From assembly GCF_000744255.1 (NCBI RefSeq), contig NZ_JQLO01000001.1, forward strand, positions 186,001 through 250,000: a stretch of 64,000 nucleotides of DNA, written 5' to 3'. The notes beneath the pieces are model-generated. The model worked only from the letters and a program-made list of their open reading frames with translations, ran no database searches and was not told the DNA's origin. The DNA comes from Carnobacterium divergens DSM 20623 (lineage in GTDB: Bacteria; Bacillota; Bacilli; Lactobacillales; Carnobacteriaceae). The translations under genes were made by a program, and so were the position numbers. This document shows, piece by piece, positions 53,048-61,761 of the stretch; position 1 is the stretch's first letter; each line of letters opens with the position of its first letter.

Positions 53048-54214
53048 TTATTTTTTTAAATATTGACGCATGTGCTCTGTAATTCCAGTTAAAACAATCT
53101 CAGCAGGATCATCGGTACTCTCAATTTTCATTGTTGAACCATCCGTTGGTAGCTGTTGATTAAATCGTTTTTCATATTCTGAAATGGATAATTTTTTACG
53201 TTTATCTAGCAAATCTTGATGATCTTTTGCAGTAATATAATCTTGGAAATTTTTTTGCAGTGTTCCACTAAAGAACTCTGCCACAGCACCAGAGCCATAA
53301 CTAAAGAATCCTAAACGGTCTCCGGCTTTCAATGATGTTTGGTGATCGAGTAAAGAAATCACACTTAAATACAGAGAGCCTGTGTAGATATTTCCAATTT
53401 GGCGACTGTACAGCGTACTTAAACGATAATTTTCCAATAAGCGTTCTTGATCCTCACTAGAAACTGAATCAATCACCGTATTTAATGCTTTACGTCCCAT
53501 TTTTGTATAAGGTAGGTGGAAGCAAATTGCAGTAAAGTCAGCTAATGAATAAGTGAATTTACGTTGATATTCAGCCCAGATTGTTTCAAAAAATTGAATG
53601 TATTGTTCAGTTGAATATTTACCATTTACAACGGCTGTTTCTGAGTAAACAGGACGCCAGAAATCCATAATATCTCCTGTTAAAAAGACATTGTCATCTT
53701 CTAAGGCAATCACGCGAGGGTCTTTTGTAATCAAGACAGCGACTGCACCAGCTCCTTGAGTGGATTCACCAGGTGTATCTAAACCGTAACGAGCGATATC
53801 AGAACCCATAACTAAAACCTTGCTTTCAGGATGGTTTGCAACGTATTCCTTTGCCATCTGAATGCCTGCAGTTGCGCCATAACAAGCTTCTTTAATTTCA
53901 ATTGAACGAGCAAATGGATTCAAGCCAAGTAAGCGATGAATATAAACTGCGCCAGCTTTTGATTGATCAATTCCTGATTCTGTTCCTAGAATGATCAAAT
54001 CAATTTTTTCTTTATCGACGTCATCTAATAGCGATAGGGCCGCATTAGCTGCCATTGTTACCGAATCTTGCGTAACAGGTGGAAATGCCATTTTATCTTG
54101 TCCAATGCCGATGGTAAATTTATCTGGATCAATTCCTCTTGCCTGAGCAAGCTCAACCATGTCAACATAAAAAGCAGGTGTATAAAAACTAATTTTATCG
54201 ATTCCTATCTTCAT
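53048..54214 (-). CDS. mvaS: Hydroxymethylglutaryl-CoA synthase
   Basis: A 388-residue enzyme condensing acetyl-CoA and acetoacetyl-CoA to HMG-CoA, the second step of the mevalonate pathway to isoprenoids. The N-terminus is MKIGIDKISFYTP. The catalytic Cys lies in EIKEACYGATAGIQ (about residue 110), with the Glu in GTESGIDQSKAGAV and the His in FHLPYTKMGRKAL. The second of two ATG codons is preferred, matching the family N-terminus. It is divergent from the thiolase-HMG-CoA reductase operon, forming a compact mevalonate locus. Confidence 0.93.
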   Translation of the reverse strand: MKIGIDKISFYTPAFYVDMVELAQARGIDPDKFTIGIGQDKMAFPPVTQDSVTMAANAALSLLDDVDKEKIDLIILGTESGIDQSKAGAVYIHRLLGLNPFARSIEIKEACYGATAGIQMAKEYVANHPESKVLVMGSDIARYGLDTPGESTQGAGAVAVLITKDPRVIALEDDNVFLTGDIMDFWRPVYSETAVVNGKYSTEQYIQFFETIWAEYQRKFTYSLADFTAICFHLPYTKMGRKALNTVIDSVSSEDQERLLENYRLSTLYSRQIGNIYTGSLYLSVISLLDHQTSLKAGDRLGFFSYGSGAVAEFFSGTLQKNFQDYITAKDHQDLLDKRKKLSISEYEKRFNQQLPTDGSTMKIESTDDPAEIVLTGITEHMRQYLKK

Positions 54215-54416
54215 TATCATTACCTTTTTCTATTATATATTTTTGACTCACACTATCAGTTTATTAAAAATAACTTTAAAAGACAACCGAAAGAAGAAAA
54301 TTTCATCATAAATTAGTAAAATCTTTAAAAAAAAGCCCTATTTTTCATTTTAGAATACGTTTTCATTATTTTACCTAAAGGTTTTAATAAATTTTTAAAG
54401 ACCCACAATCAACAAG

Positions 54417-54444
54417 TTGTTTTGGCTATCAATAGTGGTATAAT
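54417..54444 (+). promoter_or_regulatory. Promoter of the thiolase-mvaA operon
   Basis: TTGTTT (54417-54422), a 16-bp spacer and TATAAT (54439-54444) with an upstream TGG (extended -10), 30 bp before the thiolase start. Confidence 0.75.
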
Positions 54445-54474
54445 AAAGGCAAAATGTTTTCAAAGGAGAGGGCT

Positions 54475-55644
54475 ATGAAAGAAGTTGTAATTGTAAGTGC
54501 AGTTCGAACACCACTTGGAAGATTTGGTGGCAGTTTAAAAGATATTTCAGCTGTTGAACTAGGCAAAATTGTTGTAGAAGATGCATTAAAGAGAGCCGAT
54601 ATAGAGACATCAGATATTCAACAAGTTATTTTTGGAAATGTGCTGCAAGCAGGTCTAGGGCAAAATCCAGCTAGACAAATTGCTATCCATGCAGGCATTC
54701 CTTTTGAAGTTCCTGCAATGACAATTAATGAAGTGTGCGGTTCCGGTTTAAAAGCAGTGATGTTAGGCAGACAAGCGATTCAACTTGGCGAAGCAGAAGT
54801 CGTTGTGGTTGGCGGAACTGAAAATATGTCACAGGCACCATTTTTAATGGAGCATCATCGCTTTGGTCACAAATTTGGCAACGATCAAGTGGTTGACAGT
54901 ATGATTAATGATGGATTATCTGACGCCTTTGGTCAGTACCACATGGGAATTACTGCAGAAAATGTAGCTGAACAATTTCAAGTTAGCCGTAAGGAACAAG
55001 ATGCTTTTGCTTATCACTCACAAATGAAAGCTAAACAAGCAGAAGAACAAGGTTTCTTTCAAGAAGAAATAGTTCCCGTTTTACTAAAAAATGGCACTTT
55101 AATGGAAAAAGATGAAACGATTCGTTATGATACATCAATGGAAAAATTAGAACGTTTGAAGCCCGCCTTTAAAAAAGACGGCACCGTCACAGCTGGAAAT
55201 GCTTCTGGAATCAATGACGGTGCTTCGGCATTAGTGTTAATGTCCAAAGAACGAGCAGAAGCGAAAGGAATTCCTTATTTAGCAACCATCAAAGCAACCG
55301 CTGAAATTGGAATTGATCCTGCGATTATGGGATACGCTCCCTATTATGCAGTCAAAGAAGCTGTTAAAAAAAGCGACTATAGCTTATCAGAAATTGATTT
55401 ATTCCAATTGAATGAAGCATTCGCCTCACAATCAGTAGCTGTTGTAAAAGATTTAAAAATTGATCCAGCAAAAACCAATATATACGGTGGAGCAATCGCC
55501 TTAGGGCATCCAATTGGCGCATCAGGTGCGCGAGTATTGACGACCTTACTATACGAATTGAAACAAACGAAGCAACAAACAGGTGTGGCATCATTATGTA
55601 TTGGTGGCGGATTAGGCGTTGCCATGGTTGTTGAACGTCACTAA
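54475..55644 (+). CDS. Acetyl-CoA C-acetyltransferase (thiolase)
   Basis: A 389-residue biosynthetic thiolase that makes acetoacetyl-CoA. Catalytic residues are Cys in NEVCGSGLKAV (about residue 88), His in NEAFASQSVAV / GGAIALGHPIGASGAR (about 345) and Cys in SLCIGGGLGVAM (about 376). A frame extension upstream (54454) is ruled out by AAAGGAG at 54462-54468. It is followed 24 bases later by HMG-CoA reductase. In enterococci these two activities are fused as MvaE; here they are separate. Confidence 0.92.
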   Translation: MKEVVIVSAVRTPLGRFGGSLKDISAVELGKIVVEDALKRADIETSDIQQVIFGNVLQAGLGQNPARQIAIHAGIPFEVPAMTINEVCGSGLKAVMLGRQAIQLGEAEVVVVGGTENMSQAPFLMEHHRFGHKFGNDQVVDSMINDGLSDAFGQYHMGITAENVAEQFQVSRKEQDAFAYHSQMKAKQAEEQGFFQEEIVPVLLKNGTLMEKDETIRYDTSMEKLERLKPAFKKDGTVTAGNASGINDGASALVLMSKERAEAKGIPYLATIKATAEIGIDPAIMGYAPYYAVKEAVKKSDYSLSEIDLFQLNEAFASQSVAVVKDLKIDPAKTNIYGGAIALGHPIGASGARVLTTLLYELKQTKQQTGVASLCIGGGLGVAMVVERH

Positions 55645-55668
55645 ACTAGTTGAAAGAGGGGAATTGAA

Positions 55669-56946
55669 ATGGATTCAACTATTTCAAAATTTTATCAAAA
55701 AAGCCGCCAAGAGCGAATTAAACTATTAGCTGAAAAAGGATTTTTAACCGAACAAGGGGAACAATTATTAATGGATGAACAGCTATTAGATGCAACAATT
55801 GCAGACAATATGATTGAAAATCAACTAAGCCAATTTCCATTGCCAATAGGTGTGGCACTAAATTTTTTAGTGAATCAGAAAGATGTGATTGTGCCGATGG
55901 TGACAGAAGAACCTTCTGTGATTGCAGCAAGTAGCAATGGGGCAAAAATGATTCGAAGTGGCGGTGGATTTACAACTGAAATTCACGAACGTGCGATGAT
56001 TGGACAATTGATTTTTAAAGACGTTCCAGATATCGAAGCAGCTGCAAAAATGATTCAAGATAAAGAAAGTGACATCATAGAAATCGCATCCCGTGCACAT
56101 CCTTCTATAGTTAAAAGAGGAGGAGGCGTGAAGCGAGTTGAAACAAGAATCATTACAAATGAAGAGCGGGCACCTGAATATTTAACCGTTCACCTAATTG
56201 TAGATGTTCAAGAAGCCATGGGAGCCAATACAATCAATACAATTTTAGAAGCAACAGCTGAACCGATAACCAATTGGATTAAAGGAAGCACCTTGATGCA
56301 AATTCTAAGCAACTATGGCGATGCTTCTTTGGTTACGGCTAAATGTGAGATACCAGTAACGGTTCTAGCAACTCAGGAATACAGTGGAGCAGAAGTTGCC
56401 AATCGAATTTCAGAAGCAACCCATTATGCTCACTTGGATCCTTACCGAGCAGCAACTCATAATAAAGGCATCATGAATGGGATTGACGCAGTAGTGATGG
56501 CATCTGGGAATGACACAAGAGCGATTGAAGCAGGTGCTCATGCTTATGCGAGTCGAACAGGGCGTTATAAAGGGATGTCCAATTGGTTTGTGAATGAAGC
56601 TGGAAATTTAGTAGGAGAATTGACATTGCCAATGCCAGTGGGAACCGTTGGTGGCGCTATTAGTGTCTTGCCACTTGTGAAAGCAAATCAAGAATTATTG
56701 CAAATTCATCAAGCGACAGAGCTTGCAAGCATTATTGTTTCAGTTGGATTAGCGCAAAATTTATCAGCATTAAAAGCGTTAGTAACAGAAGGAATCCAAA
56801 GAGGACATATGTCACTACAAGCAAAGGCACTGGCAATCCACGCAGGCGCAACTGGTGATGAAATCGAACAAGTAGTAGCAGAATTACGGAAAGCACCTCA
56901 AATGAACCTAGCTACTGCACAAGCTATCTTAAAAAAAATAAACTAA
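55669..56946 (+). CDS. mvaA: Hydroxymethylglutaryl-CoA reductase (class II)
   Basis: A 425-residue class II HMG-CoA reductase that makes mevalonate from HMG-CoA. Motifs: MIENQLSQFPLPIGVALNFLVN (about residues 48-69), the Glu-containing TEEPSVIAASSNGAK, the nicotinamide region DVQEAMGANTINTI, NKGIMNGIDAVVMASGND with the catalytic Asp, and GHMSLQAKALAI near the C-terminus with the His. It is the second gene of the thiolase operon and ends at a bidirectional terminator. Confidence 0.93.
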   Translation: MDSTISKFYQKSRQERIKLLAEKGFLTEQGEQLLMDEQLLDATIADNMIENQLSQFPLPIGVALNFLVNQKDVIVPMVTEEPSVIAASSNGAKMIRSGGGFTTEIHERAMIGQLIFKDVPDIEAAAKMIQDKESDIIEIASRAHPSIVKRGGGVKRVETRIITNEERAPEYLTVHLIVDVQEAMGANTINTILEATAEPITNWIKGSTLMQILSNYGDASLVTAKCEIPVTVLATQEYSGAEVANRISEATHYAHLDPYRAATHNKGIMNGIDAVVMASGNDTRAIEAGAHAYASRTGRYKGMSNWFVNEAGNLVGELTLPMPVGTVGGAISVLPLVKANQELLQIHQATELASIIVSVGLAQNLSALKALVTEGIQRGHMSLQAKALAIHAGATGDEIEQVVAELRKAPQMNLATAQAILKKIN

Positions 56947-56986
56947 AGAAAAAAACCTTCTCAAAGTTGAGAAGGTTTTTTTCTTT
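56946..56986. terminator. Bidirectional terminator
   Basis: A long A/T-flanked stem around ACCTTCTCAA / TTGAGAAGGT between the convergent mvaA and HTH-TPR regulator genes. Confidence 0.9.
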
Positions 56987-57863
56987 AGAATTTGTAAGGT
57001 GTTAATTTATATTGTTTGATATCTTCTTTAATGCCAGTAACAATATTGTCATTGCCATTCATAATCGCACAAGCCATTGCTAAGAAGTAGAATTCTTCTG
57101 CTTCTTTTTTATTGCCTTTTTTCAATAAGTTAAAGCCTTTTTCATAGTACAAGAAATCAAGCATGTAGTATGATTTGTCTTTTTGTAACAAGTCAATTCC
57201 GATGTCAGATAAGCTAATAGCTTTATCGTAGATTTCAATTTTTGAATAGAATTTAGCTGCGTTGTAATAAATCTTTAATAATTTAGTAAAGTTATCTGCT
57301 TCAACTTTGTTTAATTCTTGAATATCATCAATTGATTTGTCGAAATAAACTTTAGCTTTTTTAATGTCATTTTTTGAATCATAAGCAATTCCAATTGAAT
57401 TTGTAACTAAAACATCCACAAAATCAAGATTAGAAGAACGCTCTAAGATTAATTCTAAATTAAAGTAGTGCAAAGCTTCTTCAAATTCGTTGAAACCAAT
57501 TAAACGAGTAATCCCAACATAGTAGTAATAAAGTTTTTTATCGTGAATATTGTCTAGCTCATCTTCGTTGATGCTACTTACTAATAAATCATAAGCTTCT
57601 TTATGTTGTAGTTGGTTACAAAGAGTATCAACTTTTTTAAAGAGATTGTAATTTGTATTTGAATCTCCTTCAACAATACAAACATCGTTGATTTCTGCAC
57701 CTAAACGATCACAGATTTTGCTTAAAATATTCATAGTTGGAATATTGTTGTGATTTTCAATTTTACTGATGGTAACTTGGGTACAGATGCCTTCTGCCAA
57801 TTGACTTTGTGTTAATTTTTTCTCGATTCTTAATTTTTTAACTTTATCTCCTAAGATAATCAT
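56985..57863 (-). CDS. PlcR/TprA-like HTH-TPR (RRNPP-type) regulator
   Basis: A 292-residue cytoplasmic regulator. An XRE-type HTH spans residues 5-62: GDKVKKLRIEKKLTQSQLAEGICTQVTISKIENHNNIPTMNILSKICDRL. A TPR-like helical array follows (about 70-290), with clear 34-residue-type units such as EFEEALHYFNLELIL, AKVYFDKSIDDIQELN and AISLSDIGIDLLQ. The layout is that of PlcR, PrgX and TprA, which bind short secreted peptides. It is divergent from a 23-codon ORF with its own RBS and terminator. It probably binds the 32-bp inverted repeat between them. Confidence 0.87.
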   Translation of the reverse strand: MIILGDKVKKLRIEKKLTQSQLAEGICTQVTISKIENHNNIPTMNILSKICDRLGAEINDVCIVEGDSNTNYNLFKKVDTLCNQLQHKEAYDLLVSSINEDELDNIHDKKLYYYYVGITRLIGFNEFEEALHYFNLELILERSSNLDFVDVLVTNSIGIAYDSKNDIKKAKVYFDKSIDDIQELNKVEADNFTKLLKIYYNAAKFYSKIEIYDKAISLSDIGIDLLQKDKSYYMLDFLYYEKGFNLLKKGNKKEAEEFYFLAMACAIMNGNDNIVTGIKEDIKQYKLTPYKF

Positions 57864-57914
57864 GATAAAAAATTCCCTTCTATAGTTGATTTTAATTAAT
57901 AAACGTTATATTAT

Positions 57915-57946
57915 AGAGATAGTAAAACAAATGTTTTGCTATCTCT
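57915..57946. promoter_or_regulatory. Inverted-repeat operator between the regulator and the peptide ORF
   Basis: Arms AGAGATAG (57915-57922) and CTATCTCT (57939-57946), one mismatched position, then AAAAC / GTTTT, with a 4-base centre. On the minus strand it abuts a TATAAT -10 for the regulator gene. A likely binding site for the HTH-TPR protein. Confidence 0.65.
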
Positions 57947-58002
57947 ATTTTTAATATTTCCAAAAAGTAAAGATTATTTTTTTTTGGGGGGGAGGAATAA
58001 AT

Positions 58003-58074
58003 ATGTTACTTGAAGAATTAGTGAGTTTAGCAGAAGGGTCAATTTCGACCTACGGCAATATCAGCTATATATAG
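58003..58074 (+). CDS. 23-residue peptide, candidate signal or effector peptide
   Basis: An ORF of 23 codons starts at an ATG 7 bases after GGAGG in a G-rich, near-ideal ribosome binding site, one of the strongest in the window. The peptide begins MLLEELVSLAEGS and ends STYGNISYI. It has no Sec signal peptide, is acidic at the N-terminus and has an aromatic, Ser/Ile-rich tail. Its own terminator follows 24 bases later. The divergent HTH-TPR regulator suggests a pheromone precursor or regulatory peptide (inference). No homologue is known to me. Confidence 0.6.
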   Translation: MLLEELVSLAEGSISTYGNISYI

Positions 58075-58098
58075 TTCAATTAACTTTGAATTTATTCC

Positions 58099-58137
58099 AA
58101 AAACTTCTGTGTGTATTCTTAACATTGAAGTTTTTTT
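58099..58137 (+). terminator. Terminator of the small-peptide transcript
   Basis: AAAAACTTC (58099-58107) pairs with GAAGTTTTT (58127-58135) around a 19-base loop, followed by T. It makes the upstream ORF a self-contained transcript. Confidence 0.75.
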
Positions 58138-59190
58138 ATTATAGTAATCAATTACTGTTCAATATTATAGCATAAAGGTTAGCTATTTGTGTTGAAATTT
58201 TAATCTTATTATCATCGTGAATCCAGCTATTAGATAGAATAATATCCATAAATAATATAATAACTAAAAATGATAATCCAAATAAATGTGAAAAATAACT
58301 CAAGATTAGTGTTTGAAGAGACCAAAAGGAAAACTGATTTATATAATAATTGAATAATTCAGAGGTGTTTTTTTTATAGAAATGCTTATTTTATAAGGAT
58401 TAACCGTTTTTTTTTTGAATAAAATGCTTTTTTTACATTGAAATTATACATAAAAATAATTATTTAGGTTATATGCAAGGATAATAAAACGTGTGATTTC
58501 TTTCACGTTTTTTTTGTTTATTTTAGAAGTTTTTTTGTGAACAAAATGTGTCGTAAAATAAAAAAATAATTAAAAAAGAGCGAATATGAATAAAAAAATT
58601 ACGAATTTGATGTTTGATTCGACGTTTAATAGCTAGTTTAATTATTAAATTATAACAAATATAGTTGTGATAGTTAAAGAGAAAAGCGAGTTAATCATTT
58701 TTTCAGAATGAAAATAAACTAATTTTAGAAAAAGTTTCTTTCAGAAGAAAAATAGAGACGGAAATATGAACAAAAGCTTATTTTATGCGACTAATAGAAT
58801 TGTTCGATGAAAAAATGTTCGAAAGTTAAGAACAAAAGTAAATGTGAAGGTATAAAAGTAAAGTATATTGGTTTATGTATGAGGTTTTCCAGTCAAACAT
58901 TTTGTTAAGAAAAAAAGAACAGGAAAAATGAAAGTACTTTTTTTAACCAAAATTAATTAATAGTTAAATGAGGATGAGAGAGATTCGTTCATCTTTTTTT
59001 AATAAATAATAGGTTCAGTAATGAAGTAGTTTTAATTAGGATAAAAGGACTCACCTATTACTAGTAGAATAAGGACTAAGAAATAGAAAGAAGTTCATTT
59101 TTTAGAAACAACAGTTCTAACTAGCATTTTTTTGTGCAATCATCTATAATTTAAATATAAAAGTATAGTCTATTATTAGGAGTGATTGGA
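58138..59190. other. 1.05-kb AT-rich region without a clear gene
   Basis: No ORF over about 30 codons with a good RBS was seen. A terminator-like hairpin lies at 58488-58515 (AAACGTG / CACGTTT plus eight T), and a weaker one near 58972-58997. Three tiny ORFs (58586-58636, 58766-58810, 58928-58960) have purine-rich sequences upstream but look like chance. A TATAAT at 59145-59150 probably serves the GH1 gene. Small RNAs are possible in this region. Confidence 0.5.
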
Positions 59191-60636
59191 ATGGAACATA
59201 TTCAATTAAAAGATTTTCCAACTGATTTTTTATGGGGGAGCGCAAGTGCGGCTTATCAAGTTGAAGGAGCATGGAATGTTGATGGGAAAGGCAAGTCTGT
59301 TTGGGACGTCTATGCGAAAGTTCCAGGGGCAACTTTTCAAGATACTAATGGAGACGTCGCAGTTGACCACTACCATCGTTATAAGGAAGACGTTAAATTA
59401 ATGGCAGAGCAAGGTTTAAAAGCGTATCGTTTTTCAATTGCATGGAGCCGAGTTTTACCAAATGGAACCGGAGAAATCAACGAAGCAGGGTTAGAATTTT
59501 ATGATCGTTTGATTGATGAATTGTTGTCTTATCAAATTACGCCAGTTGTTACGTTGTATCATTGGGACATCCCGCAAACATTAATGGAACGTTATGGCGG
59601 CTGGGAAAGTCGCGAAGTAATTGAAGATTTCAATAATTATGCAGTTATTTTATTTAAGCGTTATGGTGATCGAGTGAAACATTGGGTAACTCTAAATGAA
59701 CAAAATGTTTTTGTGGGACAAGGCTACAAAACAGGGACTCATCCACCTGCAGTTCGAGATGAAAAACGATTCTATGAAGTCAATCATATAGCAAATGTGG
59801 CTAATGCAAAGGTAATTCAATCATTCAGAGCTTTATCGATTGAAGATGCGTTGATTGGACCAAGTTTTGCCTATACCCCGGTTTATCCAAAGTCACCCAA
59901 TCCCAAAGATATTTTAGCTGCTGAAAATGCGGAAGAACTATTGTCGCACTTTTGGATGGATGTTTATGCCTGGGGCGAATATCCTAGAGTAGCAATGAAC
60001 TACTTGATCAAAGAAGGCATTGCACCAACTATTTTACCGGGAGATTTAGAACTATTAAAAGCGGCAACACCTGATTTTATGGGGTTAAACTATTATCAAA
60101 CAGCAACTGTAGAGTACAATCCATTAAATGGGGGCGTTGGTGAAGCAAAACCAAACTTTACTGGAAAAAAAGGAAGCAGTAAAGACAGTGGTATTCCTGG
60201 CTTATTTAAAACGACTGCCAATCCATTTACTGAAACAACAGATTGGGACTGGACGATTGACCCAGAAGGGCTACATGTAGTCTTACGACGGATAGAAAAT
60301 CGCTATCAATTGCCAATCTTAATTACTGAAAATGGTTTAGGAGCCTTTGATAAGCTTGAATCGGATGACACAATTAATGATGAATACCGGATTGATTATT
60401 TAAAACGTCATGTAAAAGCCATTCAAGAAGCTATTACAGATGGTGTGACAGTATTAGGCTACTGCACATGGAGTTACACAGATTTGTTAAGCTGGTTAAA
60501 TGGGTATCAAAAACGTTATGGGATGGTTTTTGTTGATCGTGACGAACACGATGAAAAAACGTTGCGTCGCATTCCAAAGAAAAGTTATTATTGGTATCAA
60601 GGTGTCATTGCTTCAAATGGCAAACAAATAGAATAA
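59191..60636 (+). CDS. GH1 family 6-phospho-beta-glucosidase
   Basis: A 481-residue glycoside hydrolase family 1 enzyme: FLWGSASAAYQVEGAWNVDGKG (GH1 N-terminal signature), acid/base Glu in WVTLNEQNVF (about residue 170), nucleophile Glu in ILITENGLGAFD (about residue 376). The C-terminal loop LLSWLNGYQKRYGMVFVDRD keeps the Ser, Lys and Tyr positions that bind the 6-phosphate in phospho-beta-glucosidases, so the substrate is probably a PTS-imported cellobiose-type sugar phosphate. The ATG at 59191, 8 bases after AGGAG, is preferred over the overlapping GTG. No PTS gene adjoins it. Monocistronic. Confidence 0.88.
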   Translation: MEHIQLKDFPTDFLWGSASAAYQVEGAWNVDGKGKSVWDVYAKVPGATFQDTNGDVAVDHYHRYKEDVKLMAEQGLKAYRFSIAWSRVLPNGTGEINEAGLEFYDRLIDELLSYQITPVVTLYHWDIPQTLMERYGGWESREVIEDFNNYAVILFKRYGDRVKHWVTLNEQNVFVGQGYKTGTHPPAVRDEKRFYEVNHIANVANAKVIQSFRALSIEDALIGPSFAYTPVYPKSPNPKDILAAENAEELLSHFWMDVYAWGEYPRVAMNYLIKEGIAPTILPGDLELLKAATPDFMGLNYYQTATVEYNPLNGGVGEAKPNFTGKKGSSKDSGIPGLFKTTANPFTETTDWDWTIDPEGLHVVLRRIENRYQLPILITENGLGAFDKLESDDTINDEYRIDYLKRHVKAIQEAITDGVTVLGYCTWSYTDLLSWLNGYQKRYGMVFVDRDEHDEKTLRRIPKKSYYWYQGVIASNGKQIE

Positions 60637-60644
60637 GCAACGCT

Positions 60645-60680
60645 AGACTTGTTTCATTGCGAAACAGGTCTGTTTTTTTT
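60645..60680 (+). terminator. Rho-independent terminator
   Basis: An 11-bp stem AGACTTGTTTC / GAAACAGGTCT (one G-T pair), 5-base loop and long T-run after the GH1 gene. Confidence 0.9.
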
Positions 60681-60763
60681 TAATGATTGATGGAACAAAT
60701 AAAAAATGACGACACCCATGAAAAAAGGTATAATAGAATAATAAAAGATAAGGGGGAATTTAA

Positions 60764-61102
60764 ATGGAATCACTGATAGTTGCATATTTCTTTGTGTTTC
60801 TAGCATTATTTTATATCGTACTAATTGTTGGCATGATTTTTATGTGGTATTTTATCATTAAAAAAGCAATTGTTAAAGGGATTAATGAATCAAAATTAGT
60901 GAAAAATAGTTCTGATCATGATCGGGAAATTTATCTATTAAAACAAGAGCTAAAAGGACTAAAAGCAGCTCAACAACTTACTGAAACCACTAATGAAGCA
61001 ATTTTTGATGAAATGGAGCCGCTTGTAGTAGAAGAAGAGAGTTTTGTAACTGAAGAAGCGGAAAAAGATGGAGGGAGAGAACACGATGAATCGACAAACT
61101 GA
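60764..61102 (+). CDS. Small membrane protein with acidic tail, unknown
   Basis: A 112-residue protein I do not recognise. One N-terminal transmembrane segment (about residues 6-32) is followed by a basic stretch KKAIVKGINESK, a coiled-coil-like part DREIYLLKQELKGLKAAQQL and a strongly acidic C-terminal third (EPLVVEEESFVTEEAEKDGG). RBS GGGGGAA. Its last 17 bases overlap the next gene, so the two are coupled and probably functionally linked. Confidence 0.65.
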   Translation: MESLIVAYFFVFLALFYIVLIVGMIFMWYFIIKKAIVKGINESKLVKNSSDHDREIYLLKQELKGLKAAQQLTETTNEAIFDEMEPLVVEEESFVTEEAEKDGGREHDESTN

Positions 61103-61583
61103 ATATCTATTAACACTGATAGGAGCTATCTTTAATGCCTTATCTGCTTTTGTGCTTATTATTATTACAGCTTTAGCGGGAATTGGGATATCTTCTCAAA
61201 TGAATCAAACGTATGATACGGATTATTATAATACAAACTATTATGATGGTTCGGAAAGTGCTCTTTTAATTGGAGTCTTAATTGTTGTTGTCATTTTTTT
61301 AGTCGCAACGTCTATTGTAGGTTTTATTGCAGCTTTTAAAATCAAAAAAGGGCATTCAGGTTGGGGAATTGCTGTTTTGGTTTTAGGTGGACTTTCAATA
61401 ACTTCAATTCATGGGATTTTATGGGTGATTGCAGGAATCATGATGCTAACTAGAAATGGTCAAATCAATGAAGGATCAGATTCTATCACAGATGATTTGA
61501 CTTATTTAAAAAAATTGTATGATGAAGGCATTATTAGTACAGATGAATATGAAAAGAAAAAAAAAGAATGGCTTAATTTTTAA
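61086..61583 (+). CDS. DUF4064-like membrane protein with SHOCT domain
   Basis: A 165-residue protein with four transmembrane helices (about 8-30, 62-85, 92-115 region) and a Tyr/Asn-rich extracellular loop TYDTDYYNTNYYDGSE. The C-terminus LKKLYDEGIISTDEYEKKKKEWL is a typical SHOCT motif. The membrane part resembles DUF4064. GGAGGGAG selects the ATG at 61086. Translationally coupled to the preceding gene. Role unknown. Confidence 0.75.
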   Translation: MNRQTEYLLTLIGAIFNALSAFVLIIITALAGIGISSQMNQTYDTDYYNTNYYDGSESALLIGVLIVVVIFLVATSIVGFIAAFKIKKGHSGWGIAVLVLGGLSITSIHGILWVIAGIMMLTRNGQINEGSDSITDDLTYLKKLYDEGIISTDEYEKKKKEWLNF

Positions 61584-61586
61584 AAA

Positions 61587-61627
61587 AGGCAATCTGAATC
61601 GTATGTCGATTTGGATTGTCTTTTTTT
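61587..61627 (+). terminator. Rho-independent terminator
   Basis: A stem of about 15 bp (AGGCAATC..GAATCG / CGATTTG..GATTGTCT) and seven T after the SHOCT-domain gene. Confidence 0.85.
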
Positions 61628-61681
61628 AATTTATTAAATGAATAGAACTAAATAAAAATAGTTCTAAAAAAGTGTAAATAG

Positions 61682-61710
61682 TTGCGATTACTAGCAGGTT
61701 TCTATAATAT
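61682..61710 (+). promoter_or_regulatory. Promoter of the EAL gene
   Basis: TTGCGA (61682-61687) with TAATAT (61705-61710) at 17-bp spacing; an overlapping TATAAT lies at 61703-61708. The start codon follows 51 bp downstream. Confidence 0.65.
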
Positions 61711-61761
61711 AATAAGGGTAAAATGAGCTTTAGAATATCATTATTGAAATGAGGAATGACA

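Noticed and set aside
58586-58960. Three tiny ORFs (16, 14 and 10 codons) as peptide genes
   Set aside because: Their upstream purine stretches are weak and such ORFs are expected by chance in AT-rich DNA; no terminators or regulator are paired with them.
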